Source: Stutzerimonas kunmingensis | GTDB lineage: Bacteria; Pseudomonadota; Gammaproteobacteria; Pseudomonadales; Pseudomonadaceae | Length of the DNA: 64,000 nt | Reading direction: 5' to 3' | Assembly: GCF_021432085.1 (NCBI RefSeq) | Contig: NZ_CP090366.1 | Span: 2,666,001 to 2,730,000, forward strand | Shown here: piece by piece, positions 39,423 to 48,185 of the stretch | Position numbering within the stretch: the stretch's first letter is position 1 | Layout: the number at the start of each line of letters is the position of its first letter | Position numbers and translations under genes: made by a program | The notes under the pieces: generated by a model | Told to the model about the DNA's origin: nothing | What the model saw: the letters and a program-made list of their open reading frames with translations, nothing else | Databases searched by the model: none

Positions 39423-40169
39423 TCAGAGCGCGGCTTCGAACTCGTTGCCGTTGTTGTCACGCAGCCACAGACGGGTGTCCTGCGCGCCCTTCACTTCCAG
39501 GCTCAGACTCGGGTTTTCGGCGACCGCCGGATACAGTTCCAGCTCCGCCAGGACCTGACCGTCGGCATCGCGCAACTGGGCCTGGTTGAGAAAGAATTCG
39601 GGAATGCCGCCGACCAGGCCGTTATCCATCGGATGGGAGACCTGCAGGCGCAAACGACTGAAATCGCCGCGGGCGAAGCGCCCACCGATGACCTCACCGA
39701 GGCGGTCTTCCCAGCCTGGCTGGGCACGCACCACGCTCGGCGCCGTACAGCCGCCACCGGCAGCATCGACCTTGGCCGAACCGATGTGCCAGACGCCATC
39801 ACGGGTCAGCACCGCCGCACGGATCGGTGTTGCCTGTTCCACGCGTATGCGGATGGCGACCAGCGGCACGACCTGCTCGCCGGGCGTGAAGGTGAAAATA
39901 CGTGGAATGGGATTGAGGTCGGCCCAGGCCTCGATACGCACCACCTCGTCACCGAGGGCTCTGGCATCGATGTGCACCGGCACCTGTCGCGAATCCTCGG
40001 CGAATGGCGGCACCTGGACCTTTACGCGCTCGTCGAACACATAGGGCTCGCTGTTGAGCAAGCCCTTGTGGTGGTATTCCCACATCACCGATTGCAGCGG
40101 ATCGGCCTCCGCCGCCAGGGCGCTCGGCGCGTGAAAGACCATCAGCAGCAGCAAGACTCGGACGCTCAT
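39423..40169 (-). CDS. Quinoprotein-associated SoxYZ-like carrier protein
   Basis: 248 residues from the ATG at 40169 (GAGGAG upstream), signal peptide ending near ALA. A SoxY-like half (residues ~20-145) ends in the swinging-arm sequence AGGGC with Cys141, and a SoxZ-like half (about 150-248) follows, so the two Sox subunits are fused. In sulfur oxidation the SoxY cysteine carries the substrate; here the partner appears to be the metallohydrolase encoded downstream. Between the binding-protein gene (50 bases upstream) and the hydrolase. Periplasmic; substrate unknown. Confidence 0.88.
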   Translation of the reverse strand: MSVRVLLLLMVFHAPSALAAEADPLQSVMWEYHHKGLLNSEPYVFDERVKVQVPPFAEDSRQVPVHIDARALGDEVVRIEAWADLNPIPRIFTFTPGEQVVPLVAIRIRVEQATPIRAAVLTRDGVWHIGSAKVDAAGGGCTAPSVVRAQPGWEDRLGEVIGGRFARGDFSRLRLQVSHPMDNGLVGGIPEFFLNQAQLRDADGQVLAELELYPAVAENPSLSLEVKGAQDTRLWLRDNNGNEFEAAL

Positions 40170-40219
40170 GTCGACTCCTCGAACAGCGATCCGCAGCGGG
40201 ATCGGCATGGCGCAACCGG

Positions 40220-41134
40220 TCAGCGCCCGGCCACGTCGCTCTCCACATCCTGGTACAACCCGGGCAACTCGTAGCTCAAGCCGTAGCTGGCGTAGAGCTT
40301 TTCCAGCTCGCCTTCGAGAATCAGCGGCTCCAGCACTTCTTCCAGCGCATAGGCCAGTTGGCGGTTGGATTCATGCACCGCCATGCCAAGATCCCATACC
40401 TGCTTGCCCATGTTCGGGTAAGCGTTCTCGGCGAGCTTCAGGTGCTTGTCGTCAGCCTGGTCGAGTAGCCACTCGATCTCCGCACGCATGGCCATGGTGG
40501 CGTCCACCTCGCCCTGCTGCAGCGCAGCGAATGCCTCGCGGATGCTCGGGTAATGATGGGTGTGCTTCGCCAGCCGGCCCTCGAATACCGAAGACAGGTA
40601 GAACGAGGGCACGCTGTCCACTTCGACGCCAATCGGGTGGTATTGAAAGACCGCCACGCTCGGCACCTCGTCGATCCGGCGATCGTCATACGCGGTCTGC
40701 CAGCGCTCGCGCTGATAGGGCGCGAACATCACCACCAGCTCGTTGATCATTTCACCCAGCTCGTTGCGCTTGTAGGCGAACTCGCGGTCGTACGGCACAC
40801 GCAGCATCACGTCAGCCAGCACGCCAGGCCGCAGGTAGTGGCCCTTCCAGATGAAGTTGCGCAGGTCGTCGTCGAGGGTTTCGTCCGGCGTTACCCACAG
40901 CACTTCCAGTTTCAGGTCCAGCCCTTCGGCGAGCTTGCGTGCGAGTTCCACATCGACACCGCGCGGCTCGCCATCCTGCTGGTAGCTGTACGGCGGGAAA
41001 TTCTCGTACATCGCCACCTTGAGCACGCCGGATTCGATGATGTCATCGAAGGCGCGCACCTTGACCACGTCCGCCTGCGCCAGTGCGCAGCACAGTGCCA
41101 GCCACAGCGACAGAACCAGCCGGACGGCGTTCAT
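40220..41134 (-). CDS. Quinoprotein dehydrogenase-associated periplasmic binding protein
   Basis: 304 residues from the ATG at 41134, which overlaps the cytochrome stop (TGATG), so it is translated with it. Signal peptide ending near AQA. Family 3 binding-protein fold: LKVAMYENFPPYSYQQDGEPRGVDVELARKLAEGLDL, with later FAALQQGEVDATMAMRAEIEWLL. This is the XoxJ/MxaJ-like partner regularly coded beside PQQ alcohol dehydrogenases and thought to assist enzyme activation or assembly rather than nutrient import. No permease nearby. Confidence 0.87.
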   Translation of the reverse strand: MNAVRLVLSLWLALCCALAQADVVKVRAFDDIIESGVLKVAMYENFPPYSYQQDGEPRGVDVELARKLAEGLDLKLEVLWVTPDETLDDDLRNFIWKGHYLRPGVLADVMLRVPYDREFAYKRNELGEMINELVVMFAPYQRERWQTAYDDRRIDEVPSVAVFQYHPIGVEVDSVPSFYLSSVFEGRLAKHTHHYPSIREAFAALQQGEVDATMAMRAEIEWLLDQADDKHLKLAENAYPNMGKQVWDLGMAVHESNRQLAYALEEVLEPLILEGELEKLYASYGLSYELPGLYQDVESDVAGR

Positions 41135-41571
41135 CACTGCTTGGCCGCTTCGCTTTCGATATAGGTCCGGATCGCCCACAGCGCTTCCTGGCTGAGGGTG
41201 TCGGCCATGCGCGGCATGTACACGGCACCGTCACGGACCGCGCCATTGATCACGCGCTCCTTGTACCACTCGTCGCCGTCGTAGCTGGCTTCCAGCTCAC
41301 GCAGGTCGGGGGCGATACCGCCGGAAATGGCTTCCAGACCGTGGCAACGCGCGCAGTTCTGGTTGTAGGCGGAGGAACCGATCTCGACCGCCAGGTCGTG
41401 GTGCTCGTTGGGCGCACGATAGGGGTTCTCGTCCAGCCATTCTTCACCGAGTTGCGGCAGGCCCTTGGTGTTGACCGCTTGCGGCGTCACGTCGCCATGC
41501 GCCAGAACCAGGCCGGACATACCGAGAACACCCGCTGCCAGCAGTGAGCGCAAAAAGATCTTGTTATTCAT
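41134..41571 (-). CDS. exaB: Cytochrome c550, electron acceptor of quinoprotein alcohol dehydrogenase
   Basis: 145 residues from the ATG at 41571 (GAGGG upstream), Sec signal ending near VLA-H. One heme site C73-A-R-C76-H77 and a distal Met candidate in VYMPRM. Takes electrons from the reduced PQQ enzyme in the periplasm and passes them to the oxidase. Matches ExaB of P. aeruginosa / PedF of P. putida in size and position; divergent from exaA across a 309-base gap that carries both palindromes. Confidence 0.92.
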   Translation of the reverse strand: MNNKIFLRSLLAAGVLGMSGLVLAHGDVTPQAVNTKGLPQLGEEWLDENPYRAPNEHHDLAVEIGSSAYNQNCARCHGLEAISGGIAPDLRELEASYDGDEWYKERVINGAVRDGAVYMPRMADTLSQEALWAIRTYIESEAAKQ

Positions 41572-41880
41572 GACTACCACCCTCTATTCGAGAACCTGTG
41601 CAAGGCAGCCCCATCGGAGCGCATGGTGGTCATGTTGGCCGTGTCGGTGCATCGGCAGAATCCTGCTTTGGATGCCTGCATCTCCTCCCTTGGTACTGGG
41701 TTTTGCTACCGCCTCCCGCCCCCCAGAGGTAGCAAGGCTAAATCAGCAGGGTTCGGGAAGGATTCCCGGCATCGGCGGGAGCTTTTCCGTGTCGGCGCCC
41801 ATGGCGCGCTCCCAATAATCGAATCGCCAGGCCACCGGCATACGGCGGCCTCGTCCGAATCGACCAAGGGAATCGCAACC
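41572..41880. promoter_or_regulatory. Divergent exaA/exaB control region with motifs A and B
   Basis: 309-base gap. Contains motif A CCTTGGTAC at 41688-41696; an 8-bp inverted repeat TTGCTACC (41703-41710) and GGTAGCAA (41728-41735); and motif B CGGGAA-GGA-TTCCCG at 41754-41768, followed by a second CGGGA at 41776. No ORF with a ribosome site is seen inside. Motif A is 117 bases from the cytochrome start and 185 from exaA. Confidence 0.6.
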
Positions 41881-43752
41881 ATGACAACAAGATCGCACCC
41901 CGGCAGCAAACGCCCCCTCGCCATTGCCGTGCAATGCCTGGCGCTGACCGGCAGCCTCGCGTTGGCCGCAGCCGCCCAGGCCAAGCCGGTCAACTGGGAA
42001 GACATCGCCAACGATCATCTGTCCACCGAGAACGTCCTGCAATACGGCATGGGCACCAGTGCGCAACGCTGGAGTCCGCTGGCACAGGTCAATGAAGACA
42101 ACGTATTCAAGCTGACCCCGGCCTGGTCGTTTTCCTTCGGGGACGAGAAACAGCGCGGCCAGGAATCCCAGGCCATCGTCCATGACGGCGTGATCTACGT
42201 GACCGGCTCCTATTCGCGCGTCTTCGCCCTCGATGCCAAGACCGGCAAACGCCTGTGGAGTTACGCCCATCGCCTGCCCGACGACATCCGCCCTTGCTGC
42301 GACGTGGTCAACCGCGGTGCCGCCATCTACGGTGACAAGATCTACTTCGGCACCCTCGACGCCCGTGTCGTGGCGCTGAACAAGGACACCGGCAAGGTCG
42401 TCTGGAACAAGAAGTTCGGCGATCACGGCGCCGGCTACACCATGACCGGCGCTCCGACGCTGGTCAAAGACGCCAAGACCGGCAAGGTGCTGCTGGTACA
42501 CGGCAGCTCCGGTGACGAGTTCGGCATCGTCGGCAAACTGTTCGCCCGCGACCCGGATACCGGCGAAGAAGTCTGGATGCGCCCCTTCGTCGAGGGCCAC
42601 ATGGGCCGTCTCAACGGCCAGGACAGCACGCCGACCGGCGACATCAAGGCGCCGTCCTGGCCGGACGATCCCAACCACCCGACCGGCAAGAAGGAAGCCT
42701 GGAGCCAGGGCGGCGGCGCGCCGTGGCAGAGTGCGAGCTTCGACCCGGAAACCAACACCATCATCGTCGGTGCCGGCAACCCCGCCCCGTGGAACGGCTG
42801 GGAGCGCACCAGCGATGGCGGCGACCCGAAGGATTACGACAGCCTCTACACCTCCGGCCAGGTCGGCGTCGATCCGAGCACCGGCGAGGTGAAGTGGTTC
42901 TACCAGCACACCCCGAACGATGCCTGGGACTTCTCCGGCAACAACGAGCTGGTGCTGTTCGATTACAAGGACAAGAACGGCAAGACCGTCAAGGCCACGG
43001 CCCACGCCGATCGCAACGGCTTCTTCTATGTCGTTGACCGCAAGGACGGCAAGCTGCAGAACGCCTTCCCCTTCGTCGACGGCATCACCTGGGCCAGCCA
43101 TATCGATCTGAAAACCGGTCGCCCGGTGGAGAACGAGGGCCAGCGTCCACCCAAACCGGAGCCGGGCGAGAAGCACGGCAAATCGGTTGAAGTATCCCCA
43201 CCCTTCCTCGGCGGCAAGAACTGGAACCCCATGGCCTACAGCCAGGACACCGGCCTGTTCTACGTACCAGCCAACCACTGGAAAGAGGACTACTGGACCG
43301 AGGAAGTCAGCTACAAGAAGGGCTCGGCCTATCTCGGCCAGGGCTTCCGCATCAAGCGCATGTACGACGACCACGTCGGTATCCTGCGCGCCATGGACCC
43401 GACCACTGGCAAGGTAGCCTGGGAACACAAGGAAAAACTGCCATTGTGGGCCGGCGTGCTGGCAACCAAGGGCAACCTGGTATTCACCGGCACCAGCGAC
43501 GGCTACTTCAAGGCCTTCAACGCCAAAACCGGTGACGAGCTGTGGAAATTCCAGACCGGCAGCGGCGTGATTTCCCCGCCTGTGACCTGGGAGCAGGACG
43601 GCGAGCAGTACATCGGCGTGACGGTCGGTTACGGCGGCGCCGTGCCACTGTGGGGCGGCGACATGGCCGTACTGACCAAGCCGGTCGCCCAGGGTGGTTC
43701 CTTCTGGGTATTCAAGCTTCCGGATTGGGAGAAGAAAACCGCCAAGCGATGA
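41881..43752 (+). CDS. exaA: PQQ-dependent ethanol dehydrogenase, calcium type (ExaA/PedE)
   Basis: 623 residues, the same length as P. aeruginosa ExaA, from the ATG at 41881 (AAGGGA upstream); signal peptide ends near AQA. Eight-bladed quinoprotein propeller with the disulfide pair Cys139-Cys140. The catalytic Asp350 in AWDFSG is followed by Ser352 where lanthanide enzymes carry Asp, so calcium is the expected metal. Oxidises ethanol and other alcohols in the periplasm, reducing cytochrome c550. Followed by a hairpin and the pentapeptide gene. Confidence 0.96.
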   Translation: MTTRSHPGSKRPLAIAVQCLALTGSLALAAAAQAKPVNWEDIANDHLSTENVLQYGMGTSAQRWSPLAQVNEDNVFKLTPAWSFSFGDEKQRGQESQAIVHDGVIYVTGSYSRVFALDAKTGKRLWSYAHRLPDDIRPCCDVVNRGAAIYGDKIYFGTLDARVVALNKDTGKVVWNKKFGDHGAGYTMTGAPTLVKDAKTGKVLLVHGSSGDEFGIVGKLFARDPDTGEEVWMRPFVEGHMGRLNGQDSTPTGDIKAPSWPDDPNHPTGKKEAWSQGGGAPWQSASFDPETNTIIVGAGNPAPWNGWERTSDGGDPKDYDSLYTSGQVGVDPSTGEVKWFYQHTPNDAWDFSGNNELVLFDYKDKNGKTVKATAHADRNGFFYVVDRKDGKLQNAFPFVDGITWASHIDLKTGRPVENEGQRPPKPEPGEKHGKSVEVSPPFLGGKNWNPMAYSQDTGLFYVPANHWKEDYWTEEVSYKKGSAYLGQGFRIKRMYDDHVGILRAMDPTTGKVAWEHKEKLPLWAGVLATKGNLVFTGTSDGYFKAFNAKTGDELWKFQTGSGVISPPVTWEQDGEQYIGVTVGYGGAVPLWGGDMAVLTKPVAQGGSFWVFKLPDWEKKTAKR

Positions 43753-43760
43753 GCCGAGCC

Positions 43761-43782
43761 GTGCCCGCCACCGCGCGGGCAC
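43761..43782 (+). terminator. Hairpin after exaA
   Basis: GTGCCCGC, six-base loop, GCGGGCAC, eight bases after the exaA stop, followed by GCCTCGTGTTTTC. A moderate terminator or attenuator before the pentapeptide gene. Confidence 0.6.
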
Positions 43783-43915
43783 GCCTCGTGTTTTCAACGT
43801 ACAGCGGCTCGCGCGGCGCGTCTGGCCCAGCCGACTCCGGGTTGGCGCTCTCGTCGACAGGCCAGAAACGCCACGCGACCGCTTTTCTCTATTGCCCTGC
43901 CCCAGGTGACTTCCC

Positions 43916-44569
43916 ATGAACAGTCCTAAACGCTTGCTCCTGCCACTGGCCCTGTTCGCCAGCGCGTCCGCCTTCGCCGCGGATGACGGTCCTCTGACGA
44001 TCAACGGCTGCGTACTCCAGCCCGAGAGCCAATGTGCCAACGCCGATCTGCGCGGCGCCGACCTCAGCAATCAGGACCTGCGCCGCATCAACCTCGCCGG
44101 TGCCAACCTCTCCGGCGCCAACCTGCGCCACGCCAACCTCGACCTGGCCAATCTGGAAAAAGCCGACCTCACCGGCGCCACGCTTAACCGCGCCAGCCTG
44201 CAACAGGCCAACCTGCGCCTGGCCAATTTCACCGATGCCCGGCTGATCGCCATCCAGGGCTGGGGCCTGTTCGCCCAGGCCGCCCAGTTCAAGGGAGCCG
44301 ACCTCACTGGCGCCTACCTTGAGTTCGCCCGCATGAGTGGCGCCAGGATGCACGGCAGCACGCTGCACGCCGCCGACCTGGAAATGACCTGGCTGAGCAA
44401 GGCCGATCTCGAGGGTGCCGATCTGACCGACGCCAACCTGCAGGAAGCCAAGCTCAACGACGCCAACCTCGGTAAAGCGGTGCTAACCGGCGCGCGCCGA
44501 CACTACGCGACGTTTCAAGGCACCAGCATGGAAGGCTGCAAGGACTGCCCGGTCGATTGGGAGAAATGA
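43916..44569 (+). CDS. Exported pentapeptide-repeat protein
   Basis: 217 residues; signal peptide ends near AFA-AD. From about residue 40 to 200 it is A(D/N)LxxA-type pentapeptide repeats (ADLRGADLSNQDL, ANLSGANLRHANLDLANL), forming a right-handed quadrilateral helix. The tail has a CKDC pair near the C-terminus, plus two Cys near residues 32 and 40. Pentapeptide proteins of this type stand beside exaA/pedE in pseudomonads (PP_2673 in P. putida). Role unknown; periplasmic location inferred. Confidence 0.87.
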   Translation: MNSPKRLLLPLALFASASAFAADDGPLTINGCVLQPESQCANADLRGADLSNQDLRRINLAGANLSGANLRHANLDLANLEKADLTGATLNRASLQQANLRLANFTDARLIAIQGWGLFAQAAQFKGADLTGAYLEFARMSGARMHGSTLHAADLEMTWLSKADLEGADLTDANLQEAKLNDANLGKAVLTGARRHYATFQGTSMEGCKDCPVDWEK

Positions 44570-44694
44570 AACCACCGGCGATAGGCCAGTTCAATCGCCT
44601 GTATAGAACAAACCATTGGCCGTCGACCTCAGGAAAATGACTCCCGCGCCGATCAAGTGACTGGGCGGTCTTGCCCTTCACTGGATGCCAATAA

Positions 44695-46011
44695 ATGTTC
44701 AACAAGAACCTGAAACGAGAACTGGCTGAATTGCGCGAGGAAGCCGCAATCAATCAGCAAATCAAGAACTCGTTGTACAGGGAGATGATGGTCCTGGAAC
44801 TGGACCCGCAAGGACGCATTCAGCACGCCAACGAGCTGTTCCTCAGCGAAATGGGTTATCGCCGCGACGATCTCATCGGCCGCTCCGTCGACGACTTCTT
44901 CAGCCAGCAGTTTCGTACCGAACCGAACTACTCACGCCTCAAGACCGCCATGCAGCGCGCGGAGCACATCAGCGGCGCCTACCGACTGCTGCAGGCTGAC
45001 GGCCAGGAAGCCTGGCTGCGTTCGATCTGGCAGCCGATCACGGGCTCGGATGGCACGTTGCACCACTTCACGCTATGCGCCACCAACCTGACCCGCACCA
45101 TCGAGACCTCACGCGAGCACGAGAGCGTAATCAACGCGCTGTTGCGCTCCACCGCGGTGATCGAGTTTGACCTCGGCGGGCATGTCATCACCGCCAACCA
45201 GCGGTTCCTCGACGGCATGGGCTACCGCCTCGAGCAGATCAAGGGCAAGCACCACCGCATGTTCTGTGAGCGTGAGGAAAGCGAGTCGCCGGCCTATCGC
45301 GAATTCTGGGCTAGCCTCAACCGTGGCGAGTACATCGCCGAACGCTTCAAGCGTATCGATGCCCACGGCCAGACCGTCTGGCTCGAGGCATCTTACAACC
45401 CGGTGCTCGATGCCTACGGCAAGCTGTACAAGGTGATCAAGTTCGCCACCGTCATCACCGATCAGGTCAACCGGGAGATGGCCGTGGCCGACGCCGCCAC
45501 GGTTGCCTACGACACCTCCCAGCACACCGACCTCAGTGCCCAGCGCGGCGCGCAAGTGGTCCAGCAGACGGTCGAAGTGATGCATCGCATCGCCCAGCAG
45601 ATGCAGGAAGCCTCCGACGGTATCGAGGCGCTGGACAAGCAATCGCAGCTGATCGGCGCGATCCTCAAGACCATCAGCGGCATTGCCGATCAGACCAACC
45701 TGCTGGCTCTCAACGCCGCCATCGAAGCCGCACGGGCCGGTGATCAGGGCCGTGGCTTCGCGGTGGTGGCCGACGAGGTTCGCCAGCTGGCGGCCCGCAC
45801 CAGCAAGGCCGCCGAGGAGATCGTCGGCGTGGTGCAGAAGAACCAGGACCTGGCGCAAGCCGCCGTGCACAGCATGAGCGCGAGCCGTGACCAGGCCGAG
45901 CAGGGACTGGAATTCGCCAACCAGGCCGGCGCGGTGATCGTCGAGATCCAGGACGGCGCGCAGCGCGTGGTCGGCGCGGTCGGACAGTTCGCCAGCCAGT
46001 TGAAGAACTGA
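44695..46011 (+). CDS. Soluble methyl-accepting chemotaxis protein with two PAS domains (BdlA/Aer-like)
   Basis: 438 residues, no membrane segment. PAS 1 about residues 25-130 ([24 protein letters not shown]) and PAS 2 about 145-255 ([24 protein letters not shown]). The signalling tip [20 protein letters not shown]...[15 protein letters not shown] lies near 325-365. The layout matches BdlA of P. aeruginosa, a cytosolic receptor for biofilm dispersal, or energy-taxis proteins. A weak ribosome site precedes the ATG at 44695. Its coding between the PQQ genes may be coincidental. Confidence 0.88.
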   Translation: MFNKNLKRELAELREEAAINQQIKNSLYREMMVLELDPQGRIQHANELFLSEMGYRRDDLIGRSVDDFFSQQFRTEPNYSRLKTAMQRAEHISGAYRLLQADGQEAWLRSIWQPITGSDGTLHHFTLCATNLTRTIETSREHESVINALLRSTAVIEFDLGGHVITANQRFLDGMGYRLEQIKGKHHRMFCEREESESPAYREFWASLNRGEYIAERFKRIDAHGQTVWLEASYNPVLDAYGKLYKVIKFATVITDQVNREMAVADAATVAYDTSQHTDLSAQRGAQVVQQTVEVMHRIAQQMQEASDGIEALDKQSQLIGAILKTISGIADQTNLLALNAAIEAARAGDQGRGFAVVADEVRQLAARTSKAAEEIVGVVQKNQDLAQAAVHSMSASRDQAEQGLEFANQAGAVIVEIQDGAQRVVGAVGQFASQLKN

Positions 46012-46117
46012 TGGCGAGCCTGTCCACAGCAGATCGGCACATGAGGGATGGCCGCGCTACAGCCGAGTCGGCACCGCTGCAGGCTGACTCGATCATCAGC
46101 GTTCGGAGGACGCCAGC

Positions 46118-46753
46118 TTGACGCAGAAGCTGATCATTCATATCCGCCAGCATCCGAATGTCGACGGGCTGCCGCGCTTCGACGGGCTGACGTCGGCGAG
46201 CATCGTCACCCCCGCGGCGGCGGACGAATTTCGCGCGGCGGTGGAGGAAATCATGGGCTTTGCCTGCATCGGTTTCGATACCGAATCCAAACCGACCTTC
46301 AAGGTGGGCGAAGTCTCCAGCGGTCCGCACCTGATCCAGTTCGCCACCCCGGCAAAGGCCTACCTGTTCAGGATCGGCGTGCCCGGCTGCATCGAAGCGG
46401 CCAGCGCAATCCTGCAATCGCCCGCGCTGGCGAAGATCGGTTTCGGGCTGAAGTCGGATCGTTCCAGGCTGCAAGGCAAGCTGGGCATCCGCCCGATCAG
46501 GCTGCTGGACCTGGGCTCAGTGCTTCGCTATCAGGGCAAGAAGGGTCAGGTCGGCCTGCGCGGTGCGGTGGCCGCGGTGCTCGACGCACGGATCGAAAAA
46601 TCCCGCAGCGTGGCCACCTCGAACTGGGCAAATCCCGCGCTGACCGAGGCACAGCAGGCCTACGCGGCCAACGACGCCTACGCCGCGCTGTGCGTATTTC
46701 TCGGTCTGAGCGCAGACCAACAAGCAATGCTGCTCGCGACGCTACCGCGCTGA
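46118..46753 (+). CDS. 3'-5' exonuclease domain protein (RNase D-like)
   Basis: 211 residues starting with a TTG at 46118, justified by GGAGGA eight bases upstream. DEDD exonuclease fold: ExoI FDTESKPTF (about residues 52-60), ExoII region IGFGLKSDRSRL and ExoIII YAANDAYAAL (about 184-193), where Tyr and Asp make it DEDDy-like. No HRDC domain, so shorter than RNase D. Probably processes structured RNA or DNA ends; specific role unknown. Confidence 0.85.
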   Translation: MTQKLIIHIRQHPNVDGLPRFDGLTSASIVTPAAADEFRAAVEEIMGFACIGFDTESKPTFKVGEVSSGPHLIQFATPAKAYLFRIGVPGCIEAASAILQSPALAKIGFGLKSDRSRLQGKLGIRPIRLLDLGSVLRYQGKKGQVGLRGAVAAVLDARIEKSRSVATSNWANPALTEAQQAYAANDAYAALCVFLGLSADQQAMLLATLPR

Positions 46754-46783
46754 CAGGGCTTCGGCGGCGGCAGTCAACAGGAG

Positions 46784-47947
46784 TCAGGCCAGCCCATGCG
46801 CCCGGCGTTGCAGGAAGGTCAGTGCGGCATACGCCAGGACGCCCAGCGCCGCCGACAGCCACAGCGCCCGCGTACCGAAGTCGTCGATCAGCAGCGCGAA
46901 CACCAGTGGCGAAAACGCTTGGGCGAAACGTGCCGGTACCATCAGCAGCCCCTGGCGCAGGCCATAGCCATGGGGGCCGAATATCGCCAGCGGCAAGGTC
47001 CCTTTGGCGATGGTCAGAATGCCGTTGCCGCCGCCATGCAGAAGCACGAATGCGGTGGTCGCAGGCGCACCCACCAGCATCACGCCAGCCGCGCCGATGG
47101 GATGGGCGATAGCGGCGAGACGGGCGGAGATCAGTGGATGGAAGCGCTGCAGCAGGACGAACTCCAGGCAGCGCGCCCCGACCTGGGCCGGTCCGACCAG
47201 CGCCGCGATTCCGATGGCCGCGGCCGCTGACAGCCCGGACTCCTGCAACAGACGTGGCAGGTGCGCCGCCATCGCCGTGCTGGTGAACCAGGTGGCGGCG
47301 AAGACGAAGGCCAGCAGCGCCATGGTCGATCCAGCACCCGAGCGATCGTTTGTCTGCGCTTGCTCTGCCGGGGACGGGGCCGGCTGCACGCCAACCGGAA
47401 TCAGCAGCCGGTTCAACGGCAGCCCGAGCAGCAGATGCGCTCCGGCCCATGTGAGGCAGGTGGCGCGCCAGCCGAATTCGGCGTTCAGCCAGCCGCTGAT
47501 CGGCCAGCACACCGTACTGGCGAAGCCGGCGAGCAAGGTGATGCCGGTGATCGCGCCGCGTGCATTGCGACCGTAGATGCCGGCAAGCGTGGAGAAGGCC
47601 GACTCGTAAAGGCCCAGCGCCATGCCGATGCCGATCACTAACCAGCCGAGCCAGAGCATCAGCGGTCCGTTGGCCAGGCCGAGCATGGCCAGGCCAACGG
47701 CAAAAACGACGCTGGAAAGCGCCAGCACATCGCGCCCGCCATGATGGTCGATGCGCTTGCCCGACAGCGGCCCGAGGACGGCCGTGACGATCAGTGCCAG
47801 GGAAAATGCAGCGAATACATTGCCTGTGGAAATACCCAGCTCGCCCGCCATCGGTTCGGCGAGAATGGCCGGCAGGTAGTAGGTCGAGCCCCAGGCCAGG
47901 GTCTGTGCACTGCCGAGTGCAAGAACGATGCGCAGACGTGACGGCAT
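46784..47947 (-). CDS. MFS transporter
   Basis: 387 residues from the ATG at 47947 (a GTG four codons earlier is also possible; neither has a clear ribosome site). About twelve helices; the first loop motif appears as GPLSGKRIDHHGGR between helices 2 and 3, the MFS G-x-x-x-D-R-x-G-R/K type. Secondary transporter of unknown substrate; the SAQTLAWGSTYYLPAIL start is common in MFS members of the OFA/NarK-like side. Convergent with the exonuclease gene. I see no feature tying it to PQQ metabolism. Confidence 0.85.
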   Translation of the reverse strand: MPSRLRIVLALGSAQTLAWGSTYYLPAILAEPMAGELGISTGNVFAAFSLALIVTAVLGPLSGKRIDHHGGRDVLALSSVVFAVGLAMLGLANGPLMLWLGWLVIGIGMALGLYESAFSTLAGIYGRNARGAITGITLLAGFASTVCWPISGWLNAEFGWRATCLTWAGAHLLLGLPLNRLLIPVGVQPAPSPAEQAQTNDRSGAGSTMALLAFVFAATWFTSTAMAAHLPRLLQESGLSAAAAIGIAALVGPAQVGARCLEFVLLQRFHPLISARLAAIAHPIGAAGVMLVGAPATTAFVLLHGGGNGILTIAKGTLPLAIFGPHGYGLRQGLLMVPARFAQAFSPLVFALLIDDFGTRALWLSAALGVLAYAALTFLQRRAHGLA

Positions 47948-48135
47948 GCTCAGCGGCACCCGCCAGTGGCACGTTGCGAGACGAGGGGGTAATGATGGAC
48001 GCGGTTCATCCGTGCTCCTGTGCTGCCGTCAATCAATCGGCCAAGCTCGCCAGGATACGCAATCGCCCGTGACGATTTCACGTCAGAACCTTGAACCGCG
48101 AGCACACCGAACACCGCAGCCAGGCCGGACGCGAA

Positions 48136-48161
48136 CATGCCGGGCGCAAAGGCCCGGCATG
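48136..48161 (-). terminator. Hairpin downstream of the TonB receptor gene
   Basis: CATGCCGGGC, six-base loop, GCCCGGCATG: 10-bp perfect stem 25 bases past the receptor stop on the minus strand, without a T tract. Together with flanking sequence it fills most of the 238-base gap to the MFS gene, where nothing else is seen. Confidence 0.45.
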
Positions 48162-48185
48162 CTCGGTGCTGCTGCGACTGATCGG

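Noticed and set aside
41743..44070. 775-codon open frame antisense to exaA
   Set aside because: High GC keeps antisense frames open. exaA on the other strand has full family motifs, signal peptide and ribosome site; the antisense product looks like low-complexity Ala/Val/Gly shadow sequence.
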